Assembly: GCF_009729415.1 (NCBI RefSeq)
Contig: NZ_MPKW01000021.1
Location: 1-64,000, forward strand
From: Mycolicibacterium sp. CBMA 234
GTDB taxonomy: Bacteria > Actinomycetota > Actinomycetes > Mycobacteriales > Mycobacteriaceae
Reading direction: 5' to 3'
DNA length: 64,000 nt
Shown here: positions 24,305-32,704 of the stretch, one piece after another
Numbering within the stretch: the first letter of the stretch is position 1
Layout: every line of letters begins with the position of its first letter
Made by a program: the position numbers and the translations under genes
The notes under the pieces: generated by a model
The model's database searches: none
What the model saw: only the letters and a program-made list of their open reading frames with translations
Told to the model about the DNA's origin: nothing

Positions 24305-24727
24305 ATGACCCGCTTGGTTTCGGCTGTTGTGGCGCTGTTCGTCGCGGGCGGCATCGCAGCGGTGCCGGCCTGGGCCGACGGTTCGGCGGGCGTCGTCGAG
24401 AATCCCAATGACATGGCCGCAGCGGTCGGTTCGGGTGTGCGCAATGGCGTCATCGTGGGCTTCACCGCAACCGGAGCCGACGATCCCGCTGCCGTGGCGG
24501 CCGTGATCGCCGCCTGTCAGCGGGCGGGCGCCGACCAGTGCACCAGCGACGAGGTCACCAACGATCGGCTGTGCATCGTGAACGTCGATGCCCCCAGTAG
24601 CGGCGTCGTCGCCGGCGGTGCCGGACCCACCGTCGAAGCTGCCCGCCAGGACGCGTTCAACCGCGCCGCGGCCAACAACACGCCGCTGGATCCGGGCTCT
24701 CCGACCCTGGCCTATTCGTGCCCGTGA
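24305..24727 (+). CDS. Secreted DUF4189-like protein
   Basis: The 140-residue precursor has a signal peptide cleaved after about residue 24 (VPAWADG). The mature protein has paired cysteines (AACQRAGADQCTSDE, RLCIV, YSCP), a VVAGGAGPTVEAARQDAFNRA helix and an Ala-rich middle, a pattern seen in mycobacterial DUF4189 proteins such as Rv1269c/Rv1813c. Their function is not established. GAGAGGA lies about 11 nt before ATG 24305. Confidence 0.72.
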   Translation: MTRLVSAVVALFVAGGIAAVPAWADGSAGVVENPNDMAAAVGSGVRNGVIVGFTATGADDPAAVAAVIAACQRAGADQCTSDEVTNDRLCIVNVDAPSSGVVAGGAGPTVEAARQDAFNRAAANNTPLDPGSPTLAYSCP

Positions 24728-24887
24728 CCTGGGTCACGCGCACGAATTCTGTTGTGCGAGAGAGTTCCACGCTCATTCGGTGACCTTGCTCACCGGCATT
24801 TTTCAGGCGCCCTGGTCAGCGCGTTTTGGGTAATCACGCACATGTGAGTTCACCATGAGTTCATGGCGTGGACGTCTGCCCGAAACA

Positions 24888-24893
24888 TATAGT
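24888..24893 (+). promoter_or_regulatory. Candidate -10 box TATAGT upstream of the small secreted protein
   Basis: TATAGT is a near-consensus -10 hexamer about 100 nt before ATG 24994 in the 266-bp gap 24728-24993. No convincing -35 is seen. The rest of the gap shows no gene; the roughly 95-nt leader is long for this window. Confidence 0.4.
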
Positions 24894-24993
24894 CGACCTA
24901 ACATGCGTTGATGGAAGGCGCACAGTGGTTCTGAGTCCGCCGGATGGTGCGGAGTTGCAGACGGGCAGCCTTCCCCGAAAGTGAGAAGGTGAC

Positions 24994-25260
24994 ATGACTC
25001 ATCAAGCAAAGCGCAGGTTGGCGGTCGTGCTGGTGGGGCTGGCATCGGTCAGCGGCGTCTTCGCCCCGGTTGCGGGGGCTCGGCCGACCTGTCAGGACTC
25101 AGGTACCCACACTGTGTGCGAGACCAACGGCAGCGTCTCGATCAAGGCGACCCCGGACCCTCGCTCCTACGACGACAGCCAGGCCTCGCGCGTCGGCGCC
25201 CAGGGGCGACGGGGCTGCTACACCGAGGCCTACGACCGCCAGTACCTCTGCGGGCAGTAG
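24994..25260 (+). CDS. Small secreted protein of unknown function
   Basis: The 88-residue precursor has a basic N-terminus, a hydrophobic core and an AGA-R cleavage site near residue 29. The mature peptide of about 59 residues has four Cys (TCQDSGTHTVCET, RGCYTEAYDRQYLCGQ), consistent with two disulfides and cell-wall or extracellular location. GAAGGTG lies 4-5 nt before ATG 24994. I do not recognise a family. Confidence 0.65.
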   Translation: MTHQAKRRLAVVLVGLASVSGVFAPVAGARPTCQDSGTHTVCETNGSVSIKATPDPRSYDDSQASRVGAQGRRGCYTEAYDRQYLCGQ

Positions 25261-25281
25261 TCCCGCTCCGCCAGCAGTCGC

Positions 25282-25317
25282 GAAATCCCCTGAATTCCAA
25301 GGAATTTGGGGGATTTC
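25282..25317. repeat. Diverged hairpin, probable terminator of the small secreted gene
   Basis: Arms 25282-25298 and 25301-25317 (GAAATCCCC outward) pair at 15 of 17 positions with a 2-nt loop. The left flank CAGCAGTCGC resembles the GAGCAGACGC arm of the other elements, so this may be a decayed family member. Confidence 0.5.
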
Positions 25318-25372
25318 TGGCTATATCTCCCCGACGCCGGTCACGTTGTCGGTGGAGGTCCACCGCCGAAAA

Positions 25373-25428
25373 GACGTAAAACTGTCCAATTGCCAACGGA
25401 ATTGGACAGTTTTACGTCTGCTCGCGAG
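25373..25428. repeat. Perfect 19-bp palindrome with GAGCAGACG-family flank
   Basis: GACGTAAAACTGTCCAATT (25373-25391) and its exact complement (25400-25418) flank an 8-nt loop. TGCTCGCGAG follows on the right only. The core TAAAACTGTC is shared with the rsmI/pabB and pabB/sigma elements. It lies between convergent genes (small secreted gene and pth) and probably terminates pth. Confidence 0.7.
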
Positions 25429-25449
25429 AAGAAAGTTCGCGCGGAATAG

Positions 25450-26025
25450 CTACCAGGCGTGGACGGTGTTCTGTGCGGCCTCGACGCCGTGCTGCAGCAG
25501 CAATTCGGTTGCGTCAGCGGCTTGTTCGAGGATCGTGCCCAACTCGGGCCGTTCCTTGGAGTTGAAGTTCTCCAGTACGAACGCGGCCGGATCCTGACGG
25601 CCCGGCGGCCGTCCGACGCCAATGCGGACGCGTTGAAAGTCTTTGGTGCCCAAGGTGGAAGCGATCGAACGAAGGCCGTTGTGGCCGCCCTCGCCGCCAC
25701 CGAACTTCAACCGGATGCGTCCAAAGTCGATGTCCAGCTCGTCGTGGATCACGATGATGTCGGCCGGCTCGACAGAATAGAACTTCGCCAAAGGCCCAAC
25801 GTGCCTACCGGATTCGTTCATGTAGGTCCGCGGCTTGGCGAGTACCACGGGCCGGCCTCCCAGCCGGCCCGTGGTGACCTCAGCTCCGGATTTCTTGTGC
25901 ACCTTGAATCCCGCACCGATGCGATCGGCGAGGATGTCGGCAACCAGAAATCCAACGTTGTGCCGCGTTGTTTCGTAGCGCGGCCCAGGATTGCCCAGGC
26001 CGACCACCAGCAGTGGCTCGGCCAA
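25450..26025 (-). CDS. pth: Peptidyl-tRNA hydrolase
   Basis: Pth releases tRNAs from prematurely dropped peptidyl-tRNA. The 191-residue protein shows VGLGNPGPRYETTRHNVGF with the catalytic His, KPRTYMNESG with the conserved Asn, and IHDELDIDFGRIRLK with the catalytic Asp. The start is TTG 26025, 6 nt after the rplY stop; GGAG near the end of rplY serves as ribosome-binding site. Co-transcribed with rplY. Confidence 0.95.
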   Translation of the reverse strand: MAEPLLVVGLGNPGPRYETTRHNVGFLVADILADRIGAGFKVHKKSGAEVTTGRLGGRPVVLAKPRTYMNESGRHVGPLAKFYSVEPADIIVIHDELDIDFGRIRLKFGGGEGGHNGLRSIASTLGTKDFQRVRIGVGRPPGRQDPAAFVLENFNSKERPELGTILEQAADATELLLQHGVEAAQNTVHAW

Positions 26026-26031
26026 AGCGAA

Positions 26032-26673
26032 TTACTCCGACTCGGCAGCAGCCGCTTCGGCCGCCCCGCCCTCGGCAGCAGCCTCTTCGCCGGAGCCTTC
26101 CAGGTCCTCGGCGGTCGGGGCCGCGACGACGTTGACCACCAGGGTCTCGGCGTCGGACACCAGCGAGACGCCCTTGGGCAGCTCGAGCTGGCCGGCCAGG
26201 ATCTGGGTGCCGGCCTCGATGCCCTCGACCGACACCGTCAGGTGCTCGGGGATGGACAGCGCCTCGGCCTCGATCTGGATGGTGTTGGCGTCCTGGGTGA
26301 CCAGGGTGCCGGACTGGGCGTCGCCCTCGACGACGACGGTCACGTCGACGGTGACCTTCTCGCCGCGCTTCACGACGATCAGGTCGGCGTGCTCGATGTT
26401 GCGCTTGATCGGGTGAACAACGACCTGCTTGGTCAGCGCGAGCTGCTCCTTGCCGGCGATGTCCAGGGTCAGCACGGCGTTGGTGCCGGAGTTACGCAGC
26501 ACGGCAGCGAACTCGCGGGCGCTGATCTCCAGGTGCTGCGGGTCGGTGCCGTGGCCGTACAGCACGACGGGCACGCGGCCCTCACGACGGGCCAGACGCG
26601 AGGCGCCCTTGCCGGTCTTGGTGCGGACCGCAGCGGTCAGATTGTTCGTGGTGGAGGCCGCGTTCTTGGCCAT
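26032..26673 (-). CDS. rplY: 50S ribosomal protein L25/general stress protein Ctc
   Basis: From ATG 26673 the protein is 213 residues. The L25 domain (about 1-95: RTKTGKGASRLARREGRVPVVLYG) binds 5S rRNA. The CTC-type TL5 domain (about 96-185) follows, and then an acidic Ala/Glu tail. AGGAG lies 8 nt before ATG 26673; the upstream frame extension lacks homology. Followed by pth in the same order as Rv1015c-Rv1014c. Confidence 0.94.
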   Translation of the reverse strand: MAKNAASTTNNLTAAVRTKTGKGASRLARREGRVPVVLYGHGTDPQHLEISAREFAAVLRNSGTNAVLTLDIAGKEQLALTKQVVVHPIKRNIEHADLIVVKRGEKVTVDVTVVVEGDAQSGTLVTQDANTIQIEAEALSIPEHLTVSVEGIEAGTQILAGQLELPKGVSLVSDAETLVVNVVAAPTAEDLEGSGEEAAAEGGAAEAAAAESE

Positions 26674-26815
26674 ATGAATCGCTCCTGATGCCGTAACTAA
26701 CTGGGTGGCACGGCCAGGGCTGAGCACGCAAGTGCTGAAGTTCCCGTCGATAACGGTGGCCTGAAATCAGACCGACCCTCGCCGTGATCGTCAGCCAGAG
26801 TAGCCGAAACGCCCC

Positions 26816-27685
26816 TTACAGCGGAAATTCAGTGTCGGTGAGCTGGGCCGACAGGTCCCACAGGGCAGTTGCGCTGCGGGCCGAGCGAGCGGCCGGTTTG
26901 ATCAGCTGGGTGGGGCCGGTCGGTCCGCGCATCCCGAATTTCGGGCCGACGAACGTGTTTCCGGGCAGGTCTTGCGACACCGCGAACAGCGTCTGGCGGG
27001 CGCCGAAGGACGCGTCGGTGGCGACCGCGTTGGCCGCGACCAAGAACTTGTCGCCGAATTCGTTGCCGGTCTGGCCCTGCAGGTTGGTCGCCGAGTACCC
27101 GGGATGCGCGGTCAGCGCCCGCACCGAGGAATTGGCCACCGACAGCCGGCGCTGCAGGTCCTTGGTGAACAGCAGGTTGGCGAGCTTCGACTGCCCGTAG
27201 CCCAGCCACGCCGAGTACGGCCGCGACTTCCAGTTCAGGTCTTTCAAGCTGATGTAGCCCAGCAGGTGCATCATCGACGACACCGTGACCACGCGGTCGG
27301 TGATCTTCGGCAGCAGCAGGTTGGTCAGCGCGAAATGCCCCAGGTGGTTGGTGCCGATCTGGCTCTCGAAACCGTCGGCCGTCAGCGCGAACGGCACCGC
27401 CATGATGCCGGCGTTGTTGATCAGCACGTCGACAGCCTCGACGCCGGCGGCGAACTCGCGCACCGAGGCCAGACTTTGCAGGTCCAGTGGCCGGACCTCG
27501 ACGTCGCCCGTCATCCCCGCGGCCGCGGCGTCGCCCTTGGCGGTGTTGCGGCACGCCAGGATCACCTTCGCGCCGACGCGGGCCAGCTCGCGGGCGGTGA
27601 CCTCACCGAGTCCGCTGTTGGCTCCGGTCACGATGACGGTGCGGCCGGCGAACGATGGCAGGTCGGCGGCGGTCCATTCACTCAT
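26816..27685 (-). CDS. Short-chain dehydrogenase/reductase
   Basis: Classical-type SDR, 289 residues. The NAD(P)-binding TGANSGLGEVTARELA is at residue 19, NNAG (LINNAGIM) near 88, and the catalytic Y-x-x-x-K is in GYGQSKLANLLF. The sequence resembles the retinol-dehydrogenase/protochlorophyllide-reductase-like SDRs common in actinobacteria. Its substrate is unknown. A TAGGCT box lies 6 nt before ATG 27685, suggesting a leaderless monocistronic gene. I do not recall it at this position in M. tuberculosis. Confidence 0.85.
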   Translation of the reverse strand: MSEWTAADLPSFAGRTVIVTGANSGLGEVTARELARVGAKVILACRNTAKGDAAAAGMTGDVEVRPLDLQSLASVREFAAGVEAVDVLINNAGIMAVPFALTADGFESQIGTNHLGHFALTNLLLPKITDRVVTVSSMMHLLGYISLKDLNWKSRPYSAWLGYGQSKLANLLFTKDLQRRLSVANSSVRALTAHPGYSATNLQGQTGNEFGDKFLVAANAVATDASFGARQTLFAVSQDLPGNTFVGPKFGMRGPTGPTQLIKPAARSARSATALWDLSAQLTDTEFPL

Positions 27686-27691
27686 GGGGCA

Positions 27692-27697
27692 AGCCTA
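27692..27697 (-). promoter_or_regulatory. Probable -10 box of the SDR gene
   Basis: On the minus strand TAGGCT is followed by 6 nt and ATG 27685; no Shine-Dalgarno is present. The same hexamer precedes rsmI and the tetR gene. Confidence 0.5.
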
Positions 27698-27842
27698 GGG
27701 CCCCGATGCCGGTGTTCGCTGGCTGGCGACCCTAACGAATTCGTCAATAACGACGTGGTGTGATTGTCGGGATCGTCGGGCTCGTTTCTAGGGCTTGCTA
27801 GCGGTCGAGGGCCTTGTATGCGTCGCACGTGAAGTAGTGAGA

Positions 27843-29843
27843 ATGCGGATCACAAACCGTTGCCACAGTGGCATGCAACCGGCGGAGTTCGCCCAAGCGG
27901 CGATGACTGCAGCGCTGATGGGCGCTATCGCCGTGGTGTCCATCGTCCTGCCGGGCGCGGTGGTGTTTGCGTGGCTGGGCGCAGTGCCGATGGGCGTACT
28001 GAGCTATCGGCACCGGGTGCGGGTCGGGTTCGCGGCCGCCATTGCGGCGTGCCTGATCGCCTTTCTAGTCGCAGGTTTCGGCGGCCTCGTGTCGGCCTTC
28101 ACGTGTTCCTACATGGGCGCCATTTCGGGCCAGGTGAAGCGGCGCGGGCGCGGCGCGGCCACCATGCTCGCGGTGGCCGCGGCCTGGGGTGTGGTGGCGG
28201 CAAGTTTCTGCGTGGGTCTGTTTGCGTCGCTGGTTCATCTGCGCGAAGTGGTCATCGGGGCCATCGGCGCGAATGTCGGTGGGCTCGCGCTTCTGACACA
28301 CGGCATACCCGTGCTCGGTGCGGCCACCGGCGGATTCAACCGTGCGGTCCAGGGTTGGTTGGTCCACTGGCCGTTGTTCTTTGAGATCTCGGTGTGGTTG
28401 CTCGTCGTCTTCGGCACGTCGTTCGGGTGGAGAGTGTTGGGCCCGGTGTTGCGTCGTATCGAAGAGGTCACCGATCTGTCGATCGGCGGAAGCCTTTCTG
28501 CCATAGACAATTCCGCCCCTGCCGGTCCGTTGCCGGTGGCGCTCAGCGACGTCAGTTACCGGTATCCCGGTGCCGACCGCGACGCGCTGGCTCCGGTGAA
28601 TCTCGACGTCGATTTCGGGGAGCATATTGCGGTGACCGGTCCCAACGGATCCGGTAAGTCCACGCTAATGCGCATTCTCGCCGGAAGCACACCAACTGGT
28701 GGACGAGTGGAACGCCCGGCCGGCGTCGGCCTCGGCCAAGTGGGTGGCACGGCGTTGGTTCTCCAGCACCCCGAGAGCCAGATCCTGGGTCTCCGGATAG
28801 CCGATGACGTCGTGTGGGGGTTACCCAGTGATCGCGATGTCGACATCGACGGCCTACTGAGCGAAGTGGGCCTGGGCGGTATGGGGCATCGTGACACTGC
28901 CGGACTGTCGGGCGGTGAACTTCAGCGTCTCGCCGTCGCGTCCGCGCTGGCTCGTCAGCCGGCCATGCTGGTGGCCGATGAAGTGACCACGATGGTGGAT
29001 CAGGGTGGCCGCGAGTCGGTGCTCAAGGTGCTCGACGGCCTGACCCAGCACCACCGCTTGGGCCTTGTGCACATCACGCACTATCCGGGCGAGGCGGCGT
29101 CGGCGGATCGGGTGGTCCAACTCGGCAGCCCTCGGCTTTCCTCACCGAACCCGGTGAAGCCGGAGCCGCAGGTAACACCCAGCGGGACAATGGTTCTCGA
29201 TATCCGAAACGTGTCCTTCGACTACGCGCCGGGCACCGTGTGGTCTCGGCCGGTGCTGCAGGACGTTTCGTTGTCGGTGTCAGCCGGTGACGGAGTACTG
29301 CTGTGCGGGGGTAACGGCTCCGGGAAATCCACCCTCGCCTGGATCCTGGCCGGCTTGCTGTCACCGACTTCAGGTGAATGTCTCCTCGATGGCCGCCCCA
29401 CCGCGGAGCAGGTCGGTTCGGTGGCGTTGTGCTTCCAGGCGGCTCGGTTGCAGTTGTTGCGTGGCCATGCTGGTGCTGCCGTTGCGGCGCTGGCCGGGCT
29501 CGCCAGCACCGACACCCACAACATTGCGCGGGCGTTGGCTTCGGTGGGCCTCGAACCCGGTATCGCGGGCGTGCTCGTCGACCGACTCAGTGGCGGCCAG
29601 CTGCGGCGGGTCGCGCTGGCCGGGCTGCTGGCGCGGTCACCCCGCGTGCTCATCCTCGACGAGCCGTTGGCCGGGCTGGACGTTGACGCCCAGTCGGACC
29701 TGATCGACCTTCTTCTGGCCATCCGAGCAGAGGGGCAGACCGTCATCGTGATCTCCCATGACGTCGCCAGCCTGTCGCCGTTGTGCCCCCGCACTATCCG
29801 CCTTGAGCGCGGAGCGCTGGCGGAGCAGGAGACCCGGCGGTGA
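27843..29843 (+). CDS. ECF-type ABC transporter: fused S-like membrane domain plus two ATPase domains
   Basis: From ATG 27843 the protein is 666 residues. The N-terminal about 200 residues form five or six membrane helices resembling an ECF substrate-binding (S/DUF2232-like) domain. Two ATP-binding cassettes follow. The first has GPNGSGKST, LSGGELQRLAVA and VADEVTTM. The second has GGNGSGKST, LSGGQLRRVALA and LILDEPLAGLD. With the overlapping EcfT gene this makes a complete energy-coupling-factor importer in two genes, like Rv2326c-Rv2325c as I remember them. The substrate (vitamin or metal) is unknown and no riboswitch is evident in the 157-bp leader. ATG 27873 is an alternative start. Confidence 0.85.
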   Translation: MRITNRCHSGMQPAEFAQAAMTAALMGAIAVVSIVLPGAVVFAWLGAVPMGVLSYRHRVRVGFAAAIAACLIAFLVAGFGGLVSAFTCSYMGAISGQVKRRGRGAATMLAVAAAWGVVAASFCVGLFASLVHLREVVIGAIGANVGGLALLTHGIPVLGAATGGFNRAVQGWLVHWPLFFEISVWLLVVFGTSFGWRVLGPVLRRIEEVTDLSIGGSLSAIDNSAPAGPLPVALSDVSYRYPGADRDALAPVNLDVDFGEHIAVTGPNGSGKSTLMRILAGSTPTGGRVERPAGVGLGQVGGTALVLQHPESQILGLRIADDVVWGLPSDRDVDIDGLLSEVGLGGMGHRDTAGLSGGELQRLAVASALARQPAMLVADEVTTMVDQGGRESVLKVLDGLTQHHRLGLVHITHYPGEAASADRVVQLGSPRLSSPNPVKPEPQVTPSGTMVLDIRNVSFDYAPGTVWSRPVLQDVSLSVSAGDGVLLCGGNGSGKSTLAWILAGLLSPTSGECLLDGRPTAEQVGSVALCFQAARLQLLRGHAGAAVAALAGLASTDTHNIARALASVGLEPGIAGVLVDRLSGGQLRRVALAGLLARSPRVLILDEPLAGLDVDAQSDLIDLLLAIRAEGQTVIVISHDVASLSPLCPRTIRLERGALAEQETRR

Positions 29844-30607
29844 GGCGTCCATTGATGTTGATGCGGCCGGTGCCTGGGCCGTCACCCATCCACAACCTGT
29901 GGGCGGGAACGAAACTCGTCATCGTGCTGGCGGTTTCGGTCCTACTGACCATTTCTCCGTCATGGCGGGCCATCGGACTCAGTGCTCTGCTGATCCTCGT
30001 CGCGGCGATGCTCGCTCACATCCCGTACACCTGCATCCCGTCGGTGCCGCGGTGGATCTGGGTCGTCATGGTGGCGGGCAGTGTGTTCACGATCGTCAAC
30101 GGAGGCGCCCCGCATCTCGAGTTCGGTTCGGTGACAGTCGGTCTCGGCGGCTTCCTGGATTTCCTGCGGGTCACCGCATTGGGCCTCGTGCTGCTGGGCC
30201 TGGGCGCGGTGGCGTCATGGACAACCAATCCTGCTGATATTGCCCCGGCTGTCGCTCAGTTGGGACGACCGTTGCGATGGTTGCGGCTGCCTGTCGACGA
30301 CTGGGCGGTGACGATCGCGCTGGCGTTCCGCATGTTCCCGATGCTCACCGAAGAGTTTCGTCTGCTCACCGCAGCCCGCCGGCTACAGCCGACGCCGCCT
30401 GAAAAGCGTTCCCGCCGAGCCGAAGTGGTGGACGTGTGCACCGCCGCGATGGTCGTGTCGTTGCGCAGGGCCGCCGAGATGGGTGACGCGATCACCGCCC
30501 GCGGCGGCACCGGCCGGATCTCTGCTGGGACGGAGCGGCCGGGGTGGTCGGACGTACTCGCGGTGGCCGTGGTGATCGGCCTCTTTGGGCTGACGCTCGC
30601 CCTCTGA
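29840..30607 (+). CDS. ECF transporter transmembrane T component (EcfT/CbiQ-like)
   Basis: The 255-residue membrane protein overlaps the fused S-A-A' gene by 4 bp (GTGA). It has hydrophobic helices near residues 24-60, 70-90 and 98-120 and a C-terminal one at 238-255. The cytoplasmic coupling segments are LTAARRLQP and AITARGGTG, matching the two Ala-Arg-Gly-type coupling helices of EcfT that contact the ATPases. It is convergent with lpqT. Confidence 0.85.
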   Translation: MRRPLMLMRPVPGPSPIHNLWAGTKLVIVLAVSVLLTISPSWRAIGLSALLILVAAMLAHIPYTCIPSVPRWIWVVMVAGSVFTIVNGGAPHLEFGSVTVGLGGFLDFLRVTALGLVLLGLGAVASWTTNPADIAPAVAQLGRPLRWLRLPVDDWAVTIALAFRMFPMLTEEFRLLTAARRLQPTPPEKRSRRAEVVDVCTAAMVVSLRRAAEMGDAITARGGTGRISAGTERPGWSDVLAVAVVIGLFGLTLAL

Positions 30608-30638
30608 CCTCCCGCGAGCATGTACCCGCTACCGCGGA

Positions 30639-31283
30639 TCAGCTGACGGAGAAGCCCTTGATGATCGCTTCGATGTCGCCGGCCTGCTCCTTGGCCTTCT
30701 CGGCGTACGCGGTGACGGTGAGCTGAATCAGGTAGCTGATGCCCGGTTTCGGGGGGTTGCCCTTGGTGATGACGATCCGGTTGTAGGACTGCATCCGCTG
30801 GTTGTTCAGGTCGTAGCTGCCCTGGATCATCGACGACGGGTGGCCCTGATAGTCGTCGCTCGAGCTGCCCAGCTTTTTGAAGTTCTCGGACAGCAGCGCG
30901 TCAGCGTCGGAATGCTTCAGCGCGTCCTTGACGTCGAAATCACCGGACAGCTGGAACACCATCAGCATCGCCAGCGGGTAGGTGTCGTTCTTGGCGATCA
31001 CCACGGTGCCGGGGGAGTAGTTGAGGTTCTTGTATGCCGTCCAGCCCGGCGGCCGGGGCAGGTTCACCTTGAGGTCGTCCAGCTGGTCGGGGACAACCTG
31101 CTTGCTCTGCACGCCCAGCTTGTTCAGGTAGTCCGGAAACGGCACCAGGCTCGCCTTGTCCACTGGGGTCGTGGTGGTGGTCGGCGTCGTCGACCAAATG
31201 GACTTGTAGTCAGGCGTTTTCGCCCCGCAGCCGGCAAGGGTCAGCGCAATGGCAGCCGCCGCACCCATCCGCTGCAGGATCAC
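30639..31283 (-). CDS. lpqT: Lipoprotein LpqT
   Basis: The 214-residue precursor has a signal ending in LTLAGC (Cys19). A Thr-rich linker (STTPTTTTTPVD) precedes an LpqN/LpqT-type domain beginning with PFPDYLNKLGVQS and ending in a helix AYAEKAKEQAGDIEAIIKGF. The order rplY-lpqT-prsA-glmU matches Rv1015c-Rv1018c. The start is GTG 31283, overlapping the arsC stop (GTGA); ATG 31268 would give a shorter signal. The role is not established. Confidence 0.85.
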   Translation of the reverse strand: MILQRMGAAAAIALTLAGCGAKTPDYKSIWSTTPTTTTTPVDKASLVPFPDYLNKLGVQSKQVVPDQLDDLKVNLPRPPGWTAYKNLNYSPGTVVIAKNDTYPLAMLMVFQLSGDFDVKDALKHSDADALLSENFKKLGSSSDDYQGHPSSMIQGSYDLNNQRMQSYNRIVITKGNPPKPGISYLIQLTVTAYAEKAKEQAGDIEAIIKGFSVS

Positions 31284-31621
31284 AGAATCTCGCGGACCGC
31301 GTCGATCGGGCGGGCCAGCCGAGTGCCTTTGGCAGTGACGACGAACGGCCGCTCGATCAGGATGGGGTTTTCGGCCATGGCGTCGAGCAACTCATCGTCG
31401 GTCGCATCGGCCAAACTGAGTTCGGTGTACAGGGATTCGCGCTTGCGGACGGCCGTGCGCACATCGATACCGGCAGCGGCGATCATCTCGACCAGCTCGG
31501 CCCGGGTCGGCGGGGTCTTGAGGTACAAGACCACCTCCGGCTCAATGCCGTTCTCCCGCAACAGGTCCAACGTCTTGCGGGAGGTCGAGCACTTCGGATT
31601 GTGGAAAATCCGCGAGGTCAT
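31280..31621 (-). CDS. arsC: ArsC-family arsenate reductase
   Basis: Thioredoxin-fold ArsC/Spx family, 113 residues. The catalytic Cys11 is in NPKCSTSRKTLDLL, and the Arg triad appears at KRESLY and IERPFVV, typical of glutaredoxin-linked ArsC. It reduces arsenate to arsenite in characterised relatives; mycobacteria lack glutathione, so the reductant here is open. It is wedged between prsA (stop/start TAATG, 1-bp overlap) and lpqT, an operon rather than an ars locus. Confidence 0.9.
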   Translation of the reverse strand: MTSRIFHNPKCSTSRKTLDLLRENGIEPEVVLYLKTPPTRAELVEMIAAAGIDVRTAVRKRESLYTELSLADATDDELLDAMAENPILIERPFVVTAKGTRLARPIDAVREIL

Positions 31622-32601
31622 TACGCAGAGCCGTCGAAAAGGCCGGTAACCGAACCGTTTTCGAACACCGCGCGAATGGTCGACGCCAGCAGCGGCGCGA
31701 TCGACAGCACGGTCAGCGCCGGGAACTGCTTGTCCGGCGTGATGGGCAGCGTGTTGGTGACGATCACCTCGCGGGCGCCGCAGTCCGCGAGCCGCTGCGC
31801 GGCCGGGTCGGACAGCACGCCGTGGGTGGCGGCGATGATGACGTCCTTGGCGCCGTCTTCGCGCAGCAGCTTGACCGCGCCGGCGATGGTGCCACCGGTA
31901 TCGATCATGTCGTCGGTCAGGATGCAGGTCTTGCCCTTGACGTCACCGACGACGCGGTTGGCCTTGACCTGGTTGGGGACCAGCGGATCACGCGTCTTGT
32001 GGATGAAGGCCAGCGGCACGCCACCCAGCGAGTCTGCCCACTTCTCAGCGACGCGCACGCGGCCCGAGTCGGGGGAGACCACAACCAGGTCGGAGTCGCC
32101 GTACTTGTCGCCGATGTAGCCGCACAGCAGCGACTGGCCGCGCATGTGATCGACGGGGCCGTCGAAGAAGCCCTGGATCTGGTCGGTGTGCAGGTCGACC
32201 GACACGATGCGGTCGGCGCCGGCAGTCTTGAGCAGGTCCGCGACCAGACGGGCCGAGATGGGCTCGCGGCCGCGGTGCTTCTTGTCCTGACGCGCGTACG
32301 GGTAGAACGGCACGATGGCGGTGATCCGCTTCGCCGACCCACGCTTGAGCGCATCGATCATGATGAGCTGTTCCATGAGCCAGTGGTTCAGCGGCGCCGG
32401 ATGGCTCTGCAGCACGAAGGCGTCGCAGCCACGTACCGACTCGTCGAATCGGACGAAGATCTCGCCGTTGGCGAAGTCCCTTGAGGTCTGTGGGGTGACC
32501 TCGATGCCAAGCTCCTTGGCGACCTGTTCAGCCAGTTCAGGGTGCGCGCGCCCCGAGAAGAGCATTAGGTTTTTGCGGTTGTCGGTCCAGTCCGTGGCCA
32601 C
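31621..32601 (-). CDS. prsA: Ribose-phosphate pyrophosphokinase
   Basis: PRPP synthase, 326 residues, making PRPP for nucleotides, His/Trp and the arabinan precursor decaprenylphosphoryl-arabinose. It shows the ATP-binding flexible-loop region RQDKKHRGREPISARLVADLL, the class I PRPP motif TCILTDDMIDTGGT and conserved FANGEIFVRFDESVRG. The start is GTG 32601 with no clear Shine-Dalgarno. It heads the prsA-arsC-lpqT operon. Confidence 0.96.
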   Translation of the reverse strand: MATDWTDNRKNLMLFSGRAHPELAEQVAKELGIEVTPQTSRDFANGEIFVRFDESVRGCDAFVLQSHPAPLNHWLMEQLIMIDALKRGSAKRITAIVPFYPYARQDKKHRGREPISARLVADLLKTAGADRIVSVDLHTDQIQGFFDGPVDHMRGQSLLCGYIGDKYGDSDLVVVSPDSGRVRVAEKWADSLGGVPLAFIHKTRDPLVPNQVKANRVVGDVKGKTCILTDDMIDTGGTIAGAVKLLREDGAKDVIIAATHGVLSDPAAQRLADCGAREVIVTNTLPITPDKQFPALTVLSIAPLLASTIRAVFENGSVTGLFDGSA

Positions 32602-32650
32602 TGTGTGCTGCTTTCGCGGTGGGGGATCGATACGTCGTAATCGTACTTAT

Positions 32651-32680
32651 CGGTAACCGGGTTCGGTTCGCGGGTTACCG
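32651..32680 (-). terminator. Hairpin between glmU and prsA
   Basis: CGGTAACC (32651-32658) and GGTTACCG (32673-32680) form a perfect 8-bp stem with a 14-nt loop, 25 bp beyond the glmU stop. It would terminate glmU, or attenuate before prsA. No U-tract. Confidence 0.4.
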
Positions 32681-32704
32681 GATTGCTAACAACAGACGTC
32701 GGGG

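Noticed and set aside
11657..25428. The dispersed palindromes as a CRISPR array.
   Set aside because: They are single palindromes kilobases apart with no regular spacers and no cas genes nearby.
27686..27842. A thiamine, cobalamin or other riboswitch before the ECF transporter.
   Set aside because: I could not identify any conserved box or plausible multi-stem fold; the region is short and ordinary.
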